Under the pieces are notes generated by a model. The model had not been told where the DNA came from. It made no database searches and worked only from the letters and a program-made list of their open reading frames with translations. The translations under genes and the position numbers were made by a program. Below, piece after piece: positions 1-5,375 of a stretch of DNA of 5,375 nucleotides. Numbering within the stretch: position 1 is the first letter of the stretch; each line of letters starts with the position of its first letter. This DNA is from Phenylobacterium sp. (GTDB taxonomy: Bacteria > Pseudomonadota > Alphaproteobacteria > Caulobacterales > Caulobacteraceae): NCBI GenBank assembly GCA_028291285.1, contig JAQGIJ010000053.1, forward strand, positions 1-5,375, read 5' to 3'.

Positions 1-2255
1 ATCAGTCCTCGTTCGTGGTCGCCTCCATCATGGATGTCGGCGTGGAGATGCTGATCGCCGCCGTCCTGGCGGGCACGACGGTGCTGCTGTTCGTGGGTAG
101 CTGGCGATCGACGTTGATCGTCGCCACCTCCATCCCGCTGTCGATCCTCAGCTCCTTGTTCATGCTGTCCGTGTTCGGGCAGACGATCAACGTCATGACT
201 CTGGGCGGCCTGGCGCTCGCGGTGGGAGTCCTGGTGGACGACGCCACCGTGATGATCGAGAACATCAACGCGCACCTCGAGCAGGGCGGTTCAGAAAAGA
301 CCCTCGAGCAGGCAATCATCGAGGCCGCGAACCAGATCGTCGTCCCAACCTTTGTCTCGACCTTATGCATCTGCATTGTCTGGTTGCCGCTGTTTCAGTT
401 AGGCGGTGTCGCCGGCTACCTGTTCGTGCCGCTGGCCGAGGCGATCATTTTCGCCATGATTGCTTCGTTTATCCTGTCGCGGACGTTGACCCCGACCATG
501 GCGGCCTTCCTGCTGCGGGGACAGGTCGAAGCCCAGCGAAACCCGGACAAGAGCAAGCCCCCCAGTCGAATGGCGCGATTCCAGGCCGGATTTGAGCATC
601 GATTCGAGAAATTCCGGACCGCATATGGGGCGCTTCTGGAGAAGCTGATAGGTAGGCCGAAGAGGTTCGTGGCGGTCTATTTGCTTGGAGAGCTCGTGTC
701 TCTTGTCCTGCTGATTTTCGTCGGCGAAAACTTCTTTCCAAGCATAAAGGGCAATGAGATTGATTTGCATCTTCGCGCCCCGACCGGAACGCGAATCGAA
801 GAGACGTCAAAGATCGCGGTCTTAGTCGATCAACAAGTCCGGCAGCTGTTAAACCCGCATGTCACCAACACCATCCTGAATTGCGGCCTTCCGACGACGG
901 GCATCAATCAAGCCTATAACAACACCGGAACAGTCGGTTCCCAAGATTGCGACATCACAATTTCTCTCGACAACCCGGCCTCTCCGGTCGCGACCTACCA
1001 GGTACGCCTGCGTCAGGCATTGACTGAGAGATTTCCGGGAACCCAATTCAACTTTCTTCCGGGAGATATTACAGACAAGATTCTCAACTTTGGCCTTCCA
1101 TCACCGATCGATGTGCGTATTACCGGCGCGGATCAGAAGGGCATATACGCTTATGCAACACAGATGGCCGCTCGTATGCAGCAAATCGCGGGCGCGGCCG
1201 ACGTCCACATACAGCAGATCCAAGGCCAGCCTACCCTGCTGTTGACATCGGAGCGCGACCTTGCGAGCGCGACCGGGCTGACCGAGTCTGACATTGCGTC
1301 CAATGCGCTGACGGTCCTGTCGGGAAGCGGGCAAGTCACCCCGACCTACTGGCTCGATACAAGCTCCGGCGTCTCGCACCTCGTGAACCTGCAGACGCCG
1401 CCGCAACAATTGACCAGCGTCAACGACCTGCAGACCATCACCGTAGATAAAGGCGACGGGAACCCGACGAACGGACCGACGCAGATCGTCGGCGCATTGT
1501 CGCGCATATCGCAGACCGGATCGCCGGGCCTCGTCTCCCACTACAACATTCAACCGGTGATCGACATCTACGCCAGCGTCGAGGGACGTGATCTCGGCGC
1601 GGTCGGTGGCGAGGTGCAGAAGGTCATCCGGAGCATGGCTCCCAGCGCGCCGAAAGGCGCCACCGTCGTGCTTGGCGGGCAATTCCCCACGATGAGTTCA
1701 GCCTACTTTCAGCTGCTGACCGGTCTCGTATTGTCGATCGTGTTGATCTACCTCGTCATCGTCGTAAACTTTCAGTCCTGGCTCGATCCGTTCATCATCA
1801 TCTCGGCGTTGCCTGCGGCGCTTGCCGGTATTACCTGGGCCTTGTTCCTGACGGGCACCACCCTGTCGGTGCCGGCCTTGACCGGCGCCATCATGTGCAT
1901 GGGCACCGCGACGGCGAACACCATCCTGGTCATCGCCTTCGCGCGCGACCGGCTCGCCGAGCACGGCGATGCGGCGCAGGCGGCGGTGGAGGCGGGCGTC
2001 GCGCGGATCCGGCCGGTGCTGATGACCGCCTTGGCGATGATGATCGGCATGATCCCCATGTCGGTCAGCAACACCCAGAACGCGCCGCTGGCCCGGGCGG
2101 TTATCGGCGGCCTGTTCGTGGCGACCTTCACGACGCTTCTCTTCGTTCCGAACCTGTTCGCGATCCTCCACCGCACGACCGGCGCGCGCGAGCGGCGCCC
2201 GCAGTCGGCCGCTGGGGGGGCGGTGCAGGGGCCAGCGCAGGAGGCGACCCCGTGA
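1..2255 (+). CDS. RND efflux permease, AcrB/HAE1-like, 5'-truncated by window
   Basis: Inner-membrane proton-driven pump subunit of a tripartite efflux complex. The reading frame is already open at base 3; the valine GTG at 15 is internal, because residues before it continue the family pattern and alignment to AcrB from memory puts the window edge near AcrB residue 325. About 300 N-terminal residues (TM1, PN1, PN2) are therefore missing. Visible residues, counted from base 3: TM2-TM3 at about 17-59; TM4 with the proton-relay Asp pair D79-D80 in GVLVDDATVMIEN; TM5-TM6 to about 170; TM7 at about 222-242; periplasmic porter and docking segments from about 245 to 565 (motifs GLPSPIDVRITG, HYNIQPVIDIYA); TM8-TM12 from about 568 (NFQSWLDPFIIISALPAALAG, QNAPLARAVIGG). 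The TM10 position matching AcrB K940 is alanine (A638) beside conserved N639. The stop overlaps the adaptor start by four bases. GC content dips in the middle of the gene. Family assignment is firm; substrate is unknown. Confidence 0.96.
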   Translation, partial: QSSFVVASIMDVGVEMLIAAVLAGTTVLLFVGSWRSTLIVATSIPLSILSSLFMLSVFGQTINVMTLGGLALAVGVLVDDATVMIENINAHLEQGGSEKTLEQAIIEAANQIVVPTFVSTLCICIVWLPLFQLGGVAGYLFVPLAEAIIFAMIASFILSRTLTPTMAAFLLRGQVEAQRNPDKSKPPSRMARFQAGFEHRFEKFRTAYGALLEKLIGRPKRFVAVYLLGELVSLVLLIFVGENFFPSIKGNEIDLHLRAPTGTRIEETSKIAVLVDQQVRQLLNPHVTNTILNCGLPTTGINQAYNNTGTVGSQDCDITISLDNPASPVATYQVRLRQALTERFPGTQFNFLPGDITDKILNFGLPSPIDVRITGADQKGIYAYATQMAARMQQIAGAADVHIQQIQGQPTLLLTSERDLASATGLTESDIASNALTVLSGSGQVTPTYWLDTSSGVSHLVNLQTPPQQLTSVNDLQTITVDKGDGNPTNGPTQIVGALSRISQTGSPGLVSHYNIQPVIDIYASVEGRDLGAVGGEVQKVIRSMAPSAPKGATVVLGGQFPTMSSAYFQLLTGLVLSIVLIYLVIVVNFQSWLDPFIIISALPAALAGITWALFLTGTTLSVPALTGAIMCMGTATANTILVIAFARDRLAEHGDAAQAAVEAGVARIRPVLMTALAMMIGMIPMSVSNTQNAPLARAVIGGLFVATFTTLLFVPNLFAILHRTTGARERRPQSAAGGAVQGPAQEATP
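2239..2244 (+). promoter_or_regulatory. Shine-Dalgarno site for the adaptor gene
   Basis: AGGAGG lies inside the end of the permease gene, with 7 bases between it and the GTG at 2252. This near-perfect site decides the adaptor start, since the reading frame itself stays open back into the permease gene. Confidence 0.85.
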
Positions 2256-3463
2256 GCGCCCAGGGCGCCTCTCCCAGGCGACGCGGACCAGGGCGCCGGA
2301 CGATCGTGGTGCTCGCGCTGCTGGTCGTGGTCGCGCTAGCCGCATACGGAATCTGGTCCCGGTCGAGGGCGACGGCGGACCTGAAGGTCAGAGCGGACGA
2401 CGCCTCGATACCGCGCGTGCAGATGATCCTGCCCCAACTGCCGCCGCCGAAGCACGCGCTCACCCTGCCCGGCAATATCGAGGCCTGGCACCAGGCCGCG
2501 ATCTACGGGCAGGTGACCGGCTATATTTCCAACTGGTACAAGGATTACGGCGCGCAGGTGAAGGCCGGCGATCTGCTGGCGACGGTGGCGACCCCGAGCC
2601 TGGACGCCGAACTCGCGCAGGCCAAGGCGCAGCTCGACACCACGCAGGCGAACTACAACCTGGCCGCCCTGACGGCCAAGCGCTGGTCAGCCCTGGCCGG
2701 GACGCAGGCTGTCGCGCAGCAGGATGTGGACATCAAGATCGCCGACGCGAAGGCGCAGAAGGCGATGGTCGAGGCCGCGCGCCAGAACGTCGCCAAGTTC
2801 CAGGGCATGAGTGCGTTCAAGAGGGTGGTGGCGCCCTTCGACGGCATCGTCACGGTCCGCAATATCAACATCGGCGACTACGTCGGCGCCCAGGGCGCCC
2901 AGGAGAGCGCGCGCGCCCCGTCGCAGCCACTCTTCGTCGTCGCCGACGTTCATGATCTGCGCGTGTTCATCTCGGTGCCGCAGAGCTATTCGGCGGGGTT
3001 GGGGCCCGGCCTCTCGGTCTCGCTGACGTTGCCGCAGGATCCGGGCACGCGGATCCCGGCGCAGTTCCTGACGACGGCAAAGGCGGTCAATCCCGCCACG
3101 CGCGCCATCGTGACGGAGCTGACGCTGCCCAATCCGAACGGCAAGTACATGCCAGGAAGCTTTGTAAACGTGCAGTTCGAGTTCCCGAGCGACCCGGGCA
3201 TCCTGATCATACCCGAGCAGGCGTTGCTGTTCCGAGCGCAAGGCATGCAGGTCGCGCTGATTGGCAGCGGGGGAAAGGTGCGCCTCCAGAAGGTCACGCT
3301 GGGCCGCAACCTTGGCAATACCGTGGAGGTCACGTCCGGACTGACGAAGGACGACAAGCTGGTCGCCGCCCCGTCGCTGGGCCTGCTCGACGGCCAGACG
3401 GTGAAGGTCGTGCAGCCCGTGGCTGGCGCGAATCCCAGCGCGGGTGGGGGCGCGTCCCGGTGA
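2252..3463 (+). CDS. RND efflux periplasmic adaptor subunit (membrane fusion protein, HlyD/AcrA-like)
   Basis: Periplasmic bridge between the RND pump and the outer-membrane channel; 403 aa, a normal length for the family. The GTG start at 2252 is chosen for the AGGAGG seven bases upstream and because it supplies an Arg-rich N-terminus (R9-R16) followed by one hydrophobic segment at about 17-35. There is no cysteine lipobox, so the protein is probably anchored by this uncleaved helix. The next in-frame ATG (residue 58) would lose the anchor. Domains in order: first lipoyl half about 70-115 (GQVTGYISNWYKDYGAQVKA, G106-D107), alpha-helical hairpin about 116-187, second lipoyl half around A194-G198 (APFDG) to 211, beta-barrel about 225-300 (QPLFVVADVHDLRVFISV), then a membrane-proximal domain including the MPGSFVNVQF and IIPEQALL motifs. 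The C-terminus is Gly/Ala/Ser-rich. Its GTGA start overlaps the permease stop and its TGA overlaps the next GTG, indicating coupled translation with both neighbours. Confidence 0.95.
   Translation: MSAQGASPRRRGPGRRTIVVLALLVVVALAAYGIWSRSRATADLKVRADDASIPRVQMILPQLPPPKHALTLPGNIEAWHQAAIYGQVTGYISNWYKDYGAQVKAGDLLATVATPSLDAELAQAKAQLDTTQANYNLAALTAKRWSALAGTQAVAQQDVDIKIADAKAQKAMVEAARQNVAKFQGMSAFKRVVAPFDGIVTVRNINIGDYVGAQGAQESARAPSQPLFVVADVHDLRVFISVPQSYSAGLGPGLSVSLTLPQDPGTRIPAQFLTTAKAVNPATRAIVTELTLPNPNGKYMPGSFVNVQFEFPSDPGILIIPEQALLFRAQGMQVALIGSGGKVRLQKVTLGRNLGNTVEVTSGLTKDDKLVAAPSLGLLDGQTVKVVQPVAGANPSAGGGASR
2885..2902 (+). repeat. Tandem 9-nt duplication inside the adaptor gene
   Basis: GGCGCCCAG occurs twice in direct succession, in frame, encoding GAQ-GAQ at the exit of the second lipoyl half. 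It looks like a small slippage duplication that keeps the frame. No function is evident. Confidence 0.6.
3442..3450 (+). promoter_or_regulatory. Weak purine-rich ribosome-binding site for the outer-membrane factor
   Basis: GGGTGGGGG ends nine bases before the GTG at 3460. It is only a partial match to AGGAGG, so re-initiation by ribosomes terminating at the overlapping adaptor stop probably matters more here than independent ribosome binding. Confidence 0.4.
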
Positions 3464-5037
3464 CTTGCGCCGCCGCGGTATCGAGTCGCCCTGGGCGGGC
3501 GCGGAATATGGTCGTCGCGATCGTCCTCACCGGACTTGCGGGGTGCGCGCTGGCGCCGACTTACGAGCCGCCGCGCTATGTCTTGCCGGCGGACTGGCGC
3601 GGACAGCGCCCTTTCGGCGTCGCGAACCCCAGGGACACCCTGCCCCGCGGGCCCTGGTGGGAGCAATTCGGGGATCCGCTGCTGAGCCAGTTGGAGCAGC
3701 AGCTGGAGGCGCAAAATCCCAATCTCGCCGCCATGTACGAACAGTATGTCGAGGCCCGGGACGCGGCGGCCGCCGCCCGTGCGGCCCTTTACCCGCAGAT
3801 TTTAACCGACGCCCAGCTGTCCTACAATCAGCAGTCGACCCACTCCTTGTTCAAGAACCCGGCGATCACCCAGTTCAGCAACGAGGGGCTCAGCATCGTC
3901 GAGGGCGCGGCGAGCTGGCAGCCGGATTTCTGGCAGCGGATCCGGAACCAGGAGCACCAGCAAGCCCGGCTGGCGCAATCGAGCGCCGCCCTGGTGGCGA
4001 ACGCCCGGCTCAGCCTGCAGACCCAGCTCGCCAACAACTACATCGCGCTTCGCGGGCTGGACGCGCAGGCGGTGATCTATCGCAGCTCGGTCGCCGAGTA
4101 CGAGACGTCGGTCGACATCACGCAACTGCGGCTGCGCGGCAAGATCGGCTCGGCGCTCGACGTACGCCGTGCACAGGCGCAGCTCGCCTCGACCCAGGCT
4201 CTCGAAAGCGCCAACCTGGCCAGCCGCAGCGTTCTCGAACACGCTATCGCCGTGCTGGCCGGCGCCGAGGCGAGCACATTTGCGATCCCACCGAGGGCTG
4301 ACAGCGGGCTGAGCAATCCGACCGTGCCGGTGGGCGTGCCCGCGCAGCTGCTCGAACGCCGGCCCGACATCGCGAGCGCCGAGCGGCAGATGGCCGCGGC
4401 GAATGCAGGGATCGGCATCGCGCGCGCCGCCTTCTTTCCCAACATCACCATCAGCGGGACGGCCGGCTTCGAGGACACCGGGTTCAATCTGTTCAGCCTG
4501 CCAAACAGCCTCTGGTCGATCGGGGCAGGCGCTGTGCTGCCGCTGTTCGAGGGCGGACTGCGGCGGGCTGAGCTGCAAAGGAGCTGGTCGCAGTTCGCGT
4601 TTACGCGGGACAACTATCGCGCCACCGTCCTGACGGCGTTTCAGCAGGTGGAAGACGGACTGGCGCTGTCACAAAGCCTGCAGTCGCAGACGCAGTCGCA
4701 GCAGCAGGCCATAACCGCGGCTATTGGGGCGGTGGCCCTGACCCAGCAGCTCTATATCGGGGGCATCGTCACCTATCTGGACGTCGTCATCGCGCAGCAG
4801 ACAGCCCTCACCGCGGGGGTGGCCTCGGTGCAGGCAAGAACGCTCCAGCTGCAGACCACGGTCAACCTGATCGGCGCGCTGGGCGGCGGCTGGACGACGG
4901 AAAATCTGCCGAGCGAGAAGGCCGTCTTGCCGTTCAATGCCGTCGACGTGCTGCACCACGACCGACGGCCGCCTCCGGACGGGACGGGAGACGGCGGATC
5001 GGAGTCGTCGCGACCGCCGCGGTCTTCAGGGTCTTAG
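3460..5037 (+). CDS. RND efflux outer-membrane factor, NodT family lipoprotein (TolC/OprM-like)
   Basis: Trimeric outer-membrane channel subunit that receives substrate from the pump and adaptor; 525 aa. The GTG at 3460 is preferred over the ATG at 3508. It forms a GTGA overlap with the adaptor stop and adds the basic n-region (R10, R13, R15) that the signal peptide needs before the hydrophobic stretch 17-27. Lipobox LAGC at 26-29 puts the lipidated cysteine at C29 (codon 3544-3546), followed by the family-typical APTYEPP. Two OEP repeats follow: the first about 70-275, with LRGKIGSALDVRRAQAQL; the second about 290-475, opening with LLERRPDIASAERQ (297-310) and ending with YIGGIVTYLDVVIAQQ. 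The usual family end (ALGGGW, W478) is followed by a 47-residue tail rich in Pro, Ser, Gly, Asp and Arg. A Gln/Ser-rich run (408-416) lies on a helix of the second repeat. The class is secure; the substrate is not predictable. Confidence 0.95.
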   Translation: MTCAAAVSSRPGRARNMVVAIVLTGLAGCALAPTYEPPRYVLPADWRGQRPFGVANPRDTLPRGPWWEQFGDPLLSQLEQQLEAQNPNLAAMYEQYVEARDAAAAARAALYPQILTDAQLSYNQQSTHSLFKNPAITQFSNEGLSIVEGAASWQPDFWQRIRNQEHQQARLAQSSAALVANARLSLQTQLANNYIALRGLDAQAVIYRSSVAEYETSVDITQLRLRGKIGSALDVRRAQAQLASTQALESANLASRSVLEHAIAVLAGAEASTFAIPPRADSGLSNPTVPVGVPAQLLERRPDIASAERQMAAANAGIGIARAAFFPNITISGTAGFEDTGFNLFSLPNSLWSIGAGAVLPLFEGGLRRAELQRSWSQFAFTRDNYRATVLTAFQQVEDGLALSQSLQSQTQSQQQAITAAIGAVALTQQLYIGGIVTYLDVVIAQQTALTAGVASVQARTLQLQTTVNLIGALGGGWTTENLPSEKAVLPFNAVDVLHHDRRPPPDGTGDGGSESSRPPRSSGS

Positions 5038-5125
5038 TGGCGCAGCCGGCGCTCCCAAGGCGCGGCCGGCAAAAAGCGGAAGCGCCGCACGGACCAACCG
5101 ACGACTCGGCGGAGCAGTCCCTGCC

Positions 5126-5149
5126 ACGCGGCGGGAGACACCGCCGCGT
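5126..5149 (+). terminator. GC-rich hairpin after the efflux operon, candidate terminator
   Basis: ACGCGGCGG (5126-5134) pairs perfectly with CCGCCGCGT (5141-5149) across the 6-base loop GAGACA, giving a 9-bp stem that begins 88 bases after the outer-membrane factor stop. There is no U-tract (the bases after the stem are TCGCCGCG), so it is not a classical intrinsic terminator. It could be a U-less terminator, an mRNA 3'-end stabiliser or a pause element for Rho. The structure is seen in the sequence; the role is inferred. Confidence 0.4.
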
Positions 5150-5159
5150 TCGCCGCGTT
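5142..5159 (+). repeat. Tandem 9-nt direct repeat overlapping the hairpin
   Basis: CGCCGCGTT is present twice back to back (5142-5150, 5151-5159). The first copy forms most of the right arm of the 5126-5149 hairpin. The second copy can pair with the same left arm for 8 bp (5126-5133 with 5151-5158), giving a mutually exclusive hairpin with a longer loop. Confidence 0.65.
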
Positions 5160-5255
5160 GACAGCGCGAAGTCTCCTTTTAGGCGATTGGGATTGCGGAA
5201 TTTTCTGGCGGGCGCCTAAGGTCGTTCCGGGTGGTGGGTAGCAACCGTAGCGTTT

Positions 5256-5271
5256 GGCGCGATGTCGCGCC
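5256..5271. promoter_or_regulatory. Palindrome, possible operator upstream of the next gene
   Basis: GGCGCGA and TCGCGCC are perfect inverted 7-mers separated by TG. The element lies 10 bases upstream of a TAAAAT -10-like hexamer and 53 bases upstream of the ATG at 5325, where a dimeric repressor or activator site would be expected. As RNA it could fold to a 6-bp stem with a 4-base loop, but no U-tract follows. Chance is possible in GC-rich DNA. Confidence 0.35.
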
Positions 5272-5281
5272 TGCGCTTTGG

Positions 5282-5287
5282 TAAAAT
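5282..5287 (+). promoter_or_regulatory. Possible -10 element for the downstream gene
   Basis: TAAAAT sits in the most AT-rich stretch of the intergenic region, 37 bases before the ATG at 5325. Five of six bases match TATAAT. No convincing -35 hexamer lies 16-18 bases upstream: the palindrome occupies that space, which would fit an activator-dependent or weak promoter. This is inference from one hexamer. Confidence 0.3.
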
Positions 5288-5311
5288 ATTGTTTCCCCGT
5301 CGCGGCGCGTT

Positions 5312-5318
5312 GGGGGAA
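5312..5318 (+). promoter_or_regulatory. Possible ribosome-binding site for the downstream partial gene
   Basis: GGGGGAA lies six bases before the ATG at 5325. It is an imperfect but purine-rich match at a workable distance, and it favours this ATG over the in-frame ATG at 5262, which has no comparable upstream site. Confidence 0.4.
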
Positions 5319-5324
5319 CGAGAT

Positions 5325-5375
5325 ATGCCTAGCAGCAATGGCCCGCAGGCCAAGGACGACATTGCGGGTGGCGCC
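5325..5375 (+). CDS. N-terminal fragment of an unidentified protein, truncated by window end
   Basis: An ATG with an upstream purine-rich site opens a frame that stays open for 17 codons to the window edge, beginning MPSSNGPQAKDDIAGGA. The visible residues are polar and show no signal peptide or membrane segment. I do not recognise the family, and 17 residues are too few to assign one. The same frame is open upstream to an ATG at 5262, which would give a 38-residue visible start with a basic N-terminus (MSRLRFGKILFPRR). I prefer 5325 because of the ribosome-binding site and because the AT-rich -10-like stretch lies between the two ATGs. Separated by about 290 bases and a hairpin, it is probably transcribed independently of the efflux operon. 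Confidence 0.45.
   Translation, partial: MPSSNGPQAKDDIAGGA

Larger units (their letters stand above)
5038..5324. other. Intergenic region with hairpins, no convincing gene
   Basis: These 287 bases separate the efflux operon from the next reading frame. A GTG-initiated 60-codon frame (5037-5219) exists, but its product is Arg/Pro-rich, low in complexity and unlike any family I recognise, and a strong hairpin lies inside it. I therefore treat the region as non-coding. It is very GC-rich up to about 5160 and then turns mixed, with AT-rich patches at 5175-5181, 5199-5205 and 5282-5294. The structured elements are listed separately. Confidence 0.6.

Noticed and set aside
15..17. GTG at 15 as the permease start
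   Set aside because: The frame is open to the window edge and would remove TM1 and the whole first porter half; the sequence around it aligns to the region just before TM2.
1895..2251. In-frame upstream extension of the adaptor gene into the permease gene
   Set aside because: The extra residues are Arg/Gly/Ala-rich out-of-frame translation of conserved permease sequence; the AGGAGG-GTG at 2252 and the following membrane anchor mark the real start.
1698..2345. Long minus-strand open frames opposite the permease end and elsewhere (e.g. 1101-1682, 2687-3241, 2986-3714, 3802-4578)
   Set aside because: They are antisense to well-conserved efflux genes, have Arg-rich low-complexity products, and are expected where GC-rich third positions suppress antisense stop codons.
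3444..4301. 285-codon plus-strand frame overlapping the outer-membrane factor
   Set aside because: It is a frame-shifted shadow of the OEP gene, with Arg/Gly/Ala-rich composition and no recognisable domain.
5158..5163. Perfect TTGACA -35 hexamer
   Set aside because: No reasonable -10 lies 16-18 bases downstream (the sequence there is TAGGCGAT), so a full promoter cannot be supported.
5037..5219. 60-codon GTG frame directly after the outer-membrane factor stop
   Set aside because: Its basic, Pro/Arg-rich product resembles translated intergenic DNA; the upstream ribosome-binding site is poor and the 9-bp hairpin lies within it. The start overlapping the TAG is the only point in its favour.
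1..5375. tRNA, rRNA, CRISPR array, insertion sequence or att site
   Set aside because: No regular spaced repeats, transposase frame, cloverleaf-like sequence or long terminal inverted repeats were seen; almost the whole window is accounted for by the efflux operon.

Overview
This window carries most of a tripartite RND-type efflux operon on the plus strand, followed by a short intergenic region and the probable first codons of another gene. The order is inner-membrane RND permease (5' end outside the window), periplasmic adaptor (membrane fusion protein), and NodT-type outer-membrane factor lipoprotein. GC content is high overall, with strongly G/C-biased third codon positions. Together with the NodT-like outer-membrane factor and GTG starts, this suggests a high-GC proteobacterium, most likely an alphaproteobacterium (Rhizobiales or Acetobacteraceae type). 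That taxonomic call is inference from composition and gene type only.

Layout: 1-2255 is the permease from just before TM2 to its C-terminus, about 750 visible residues of an expected total near 1050. 2252-3463 is the adaptor (403 aa) and 3460-5037 is the outer-membrane factor (525 aa). Both junctions are 4-base GTGA overlaps, so the three genes are almost certainly co-transcribed and translationally coupled. 5038-5324 has no convincing gene. It holds a perfect 9-bp GC-rich hairpin (5126-5149), a tandem 9-nt duplication overlapping it, a perfect 7+7 palindrome (5256-5271) and an AT-rich stretch resembling a -10 element (5282-5287). A partial reading frame opens at 5325 and runs off the window end.

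Together, the permease would use the proton gradient to extrude a small molecule, the adaptor would bridge the periplasm, and the lipid-anchored outer-membrane channel would provide the exit. The substrate cannot be told from sequence. The operon is an ordinary type. The points most worth a second look are a pair of cysteines facing each other in the permease porter domain, a GC-poor patch inside the permease gene that contains them, loss of the AcrB-type TM10 lysine, and competing hairpins after the operon. I do not see evidence for a novel system.
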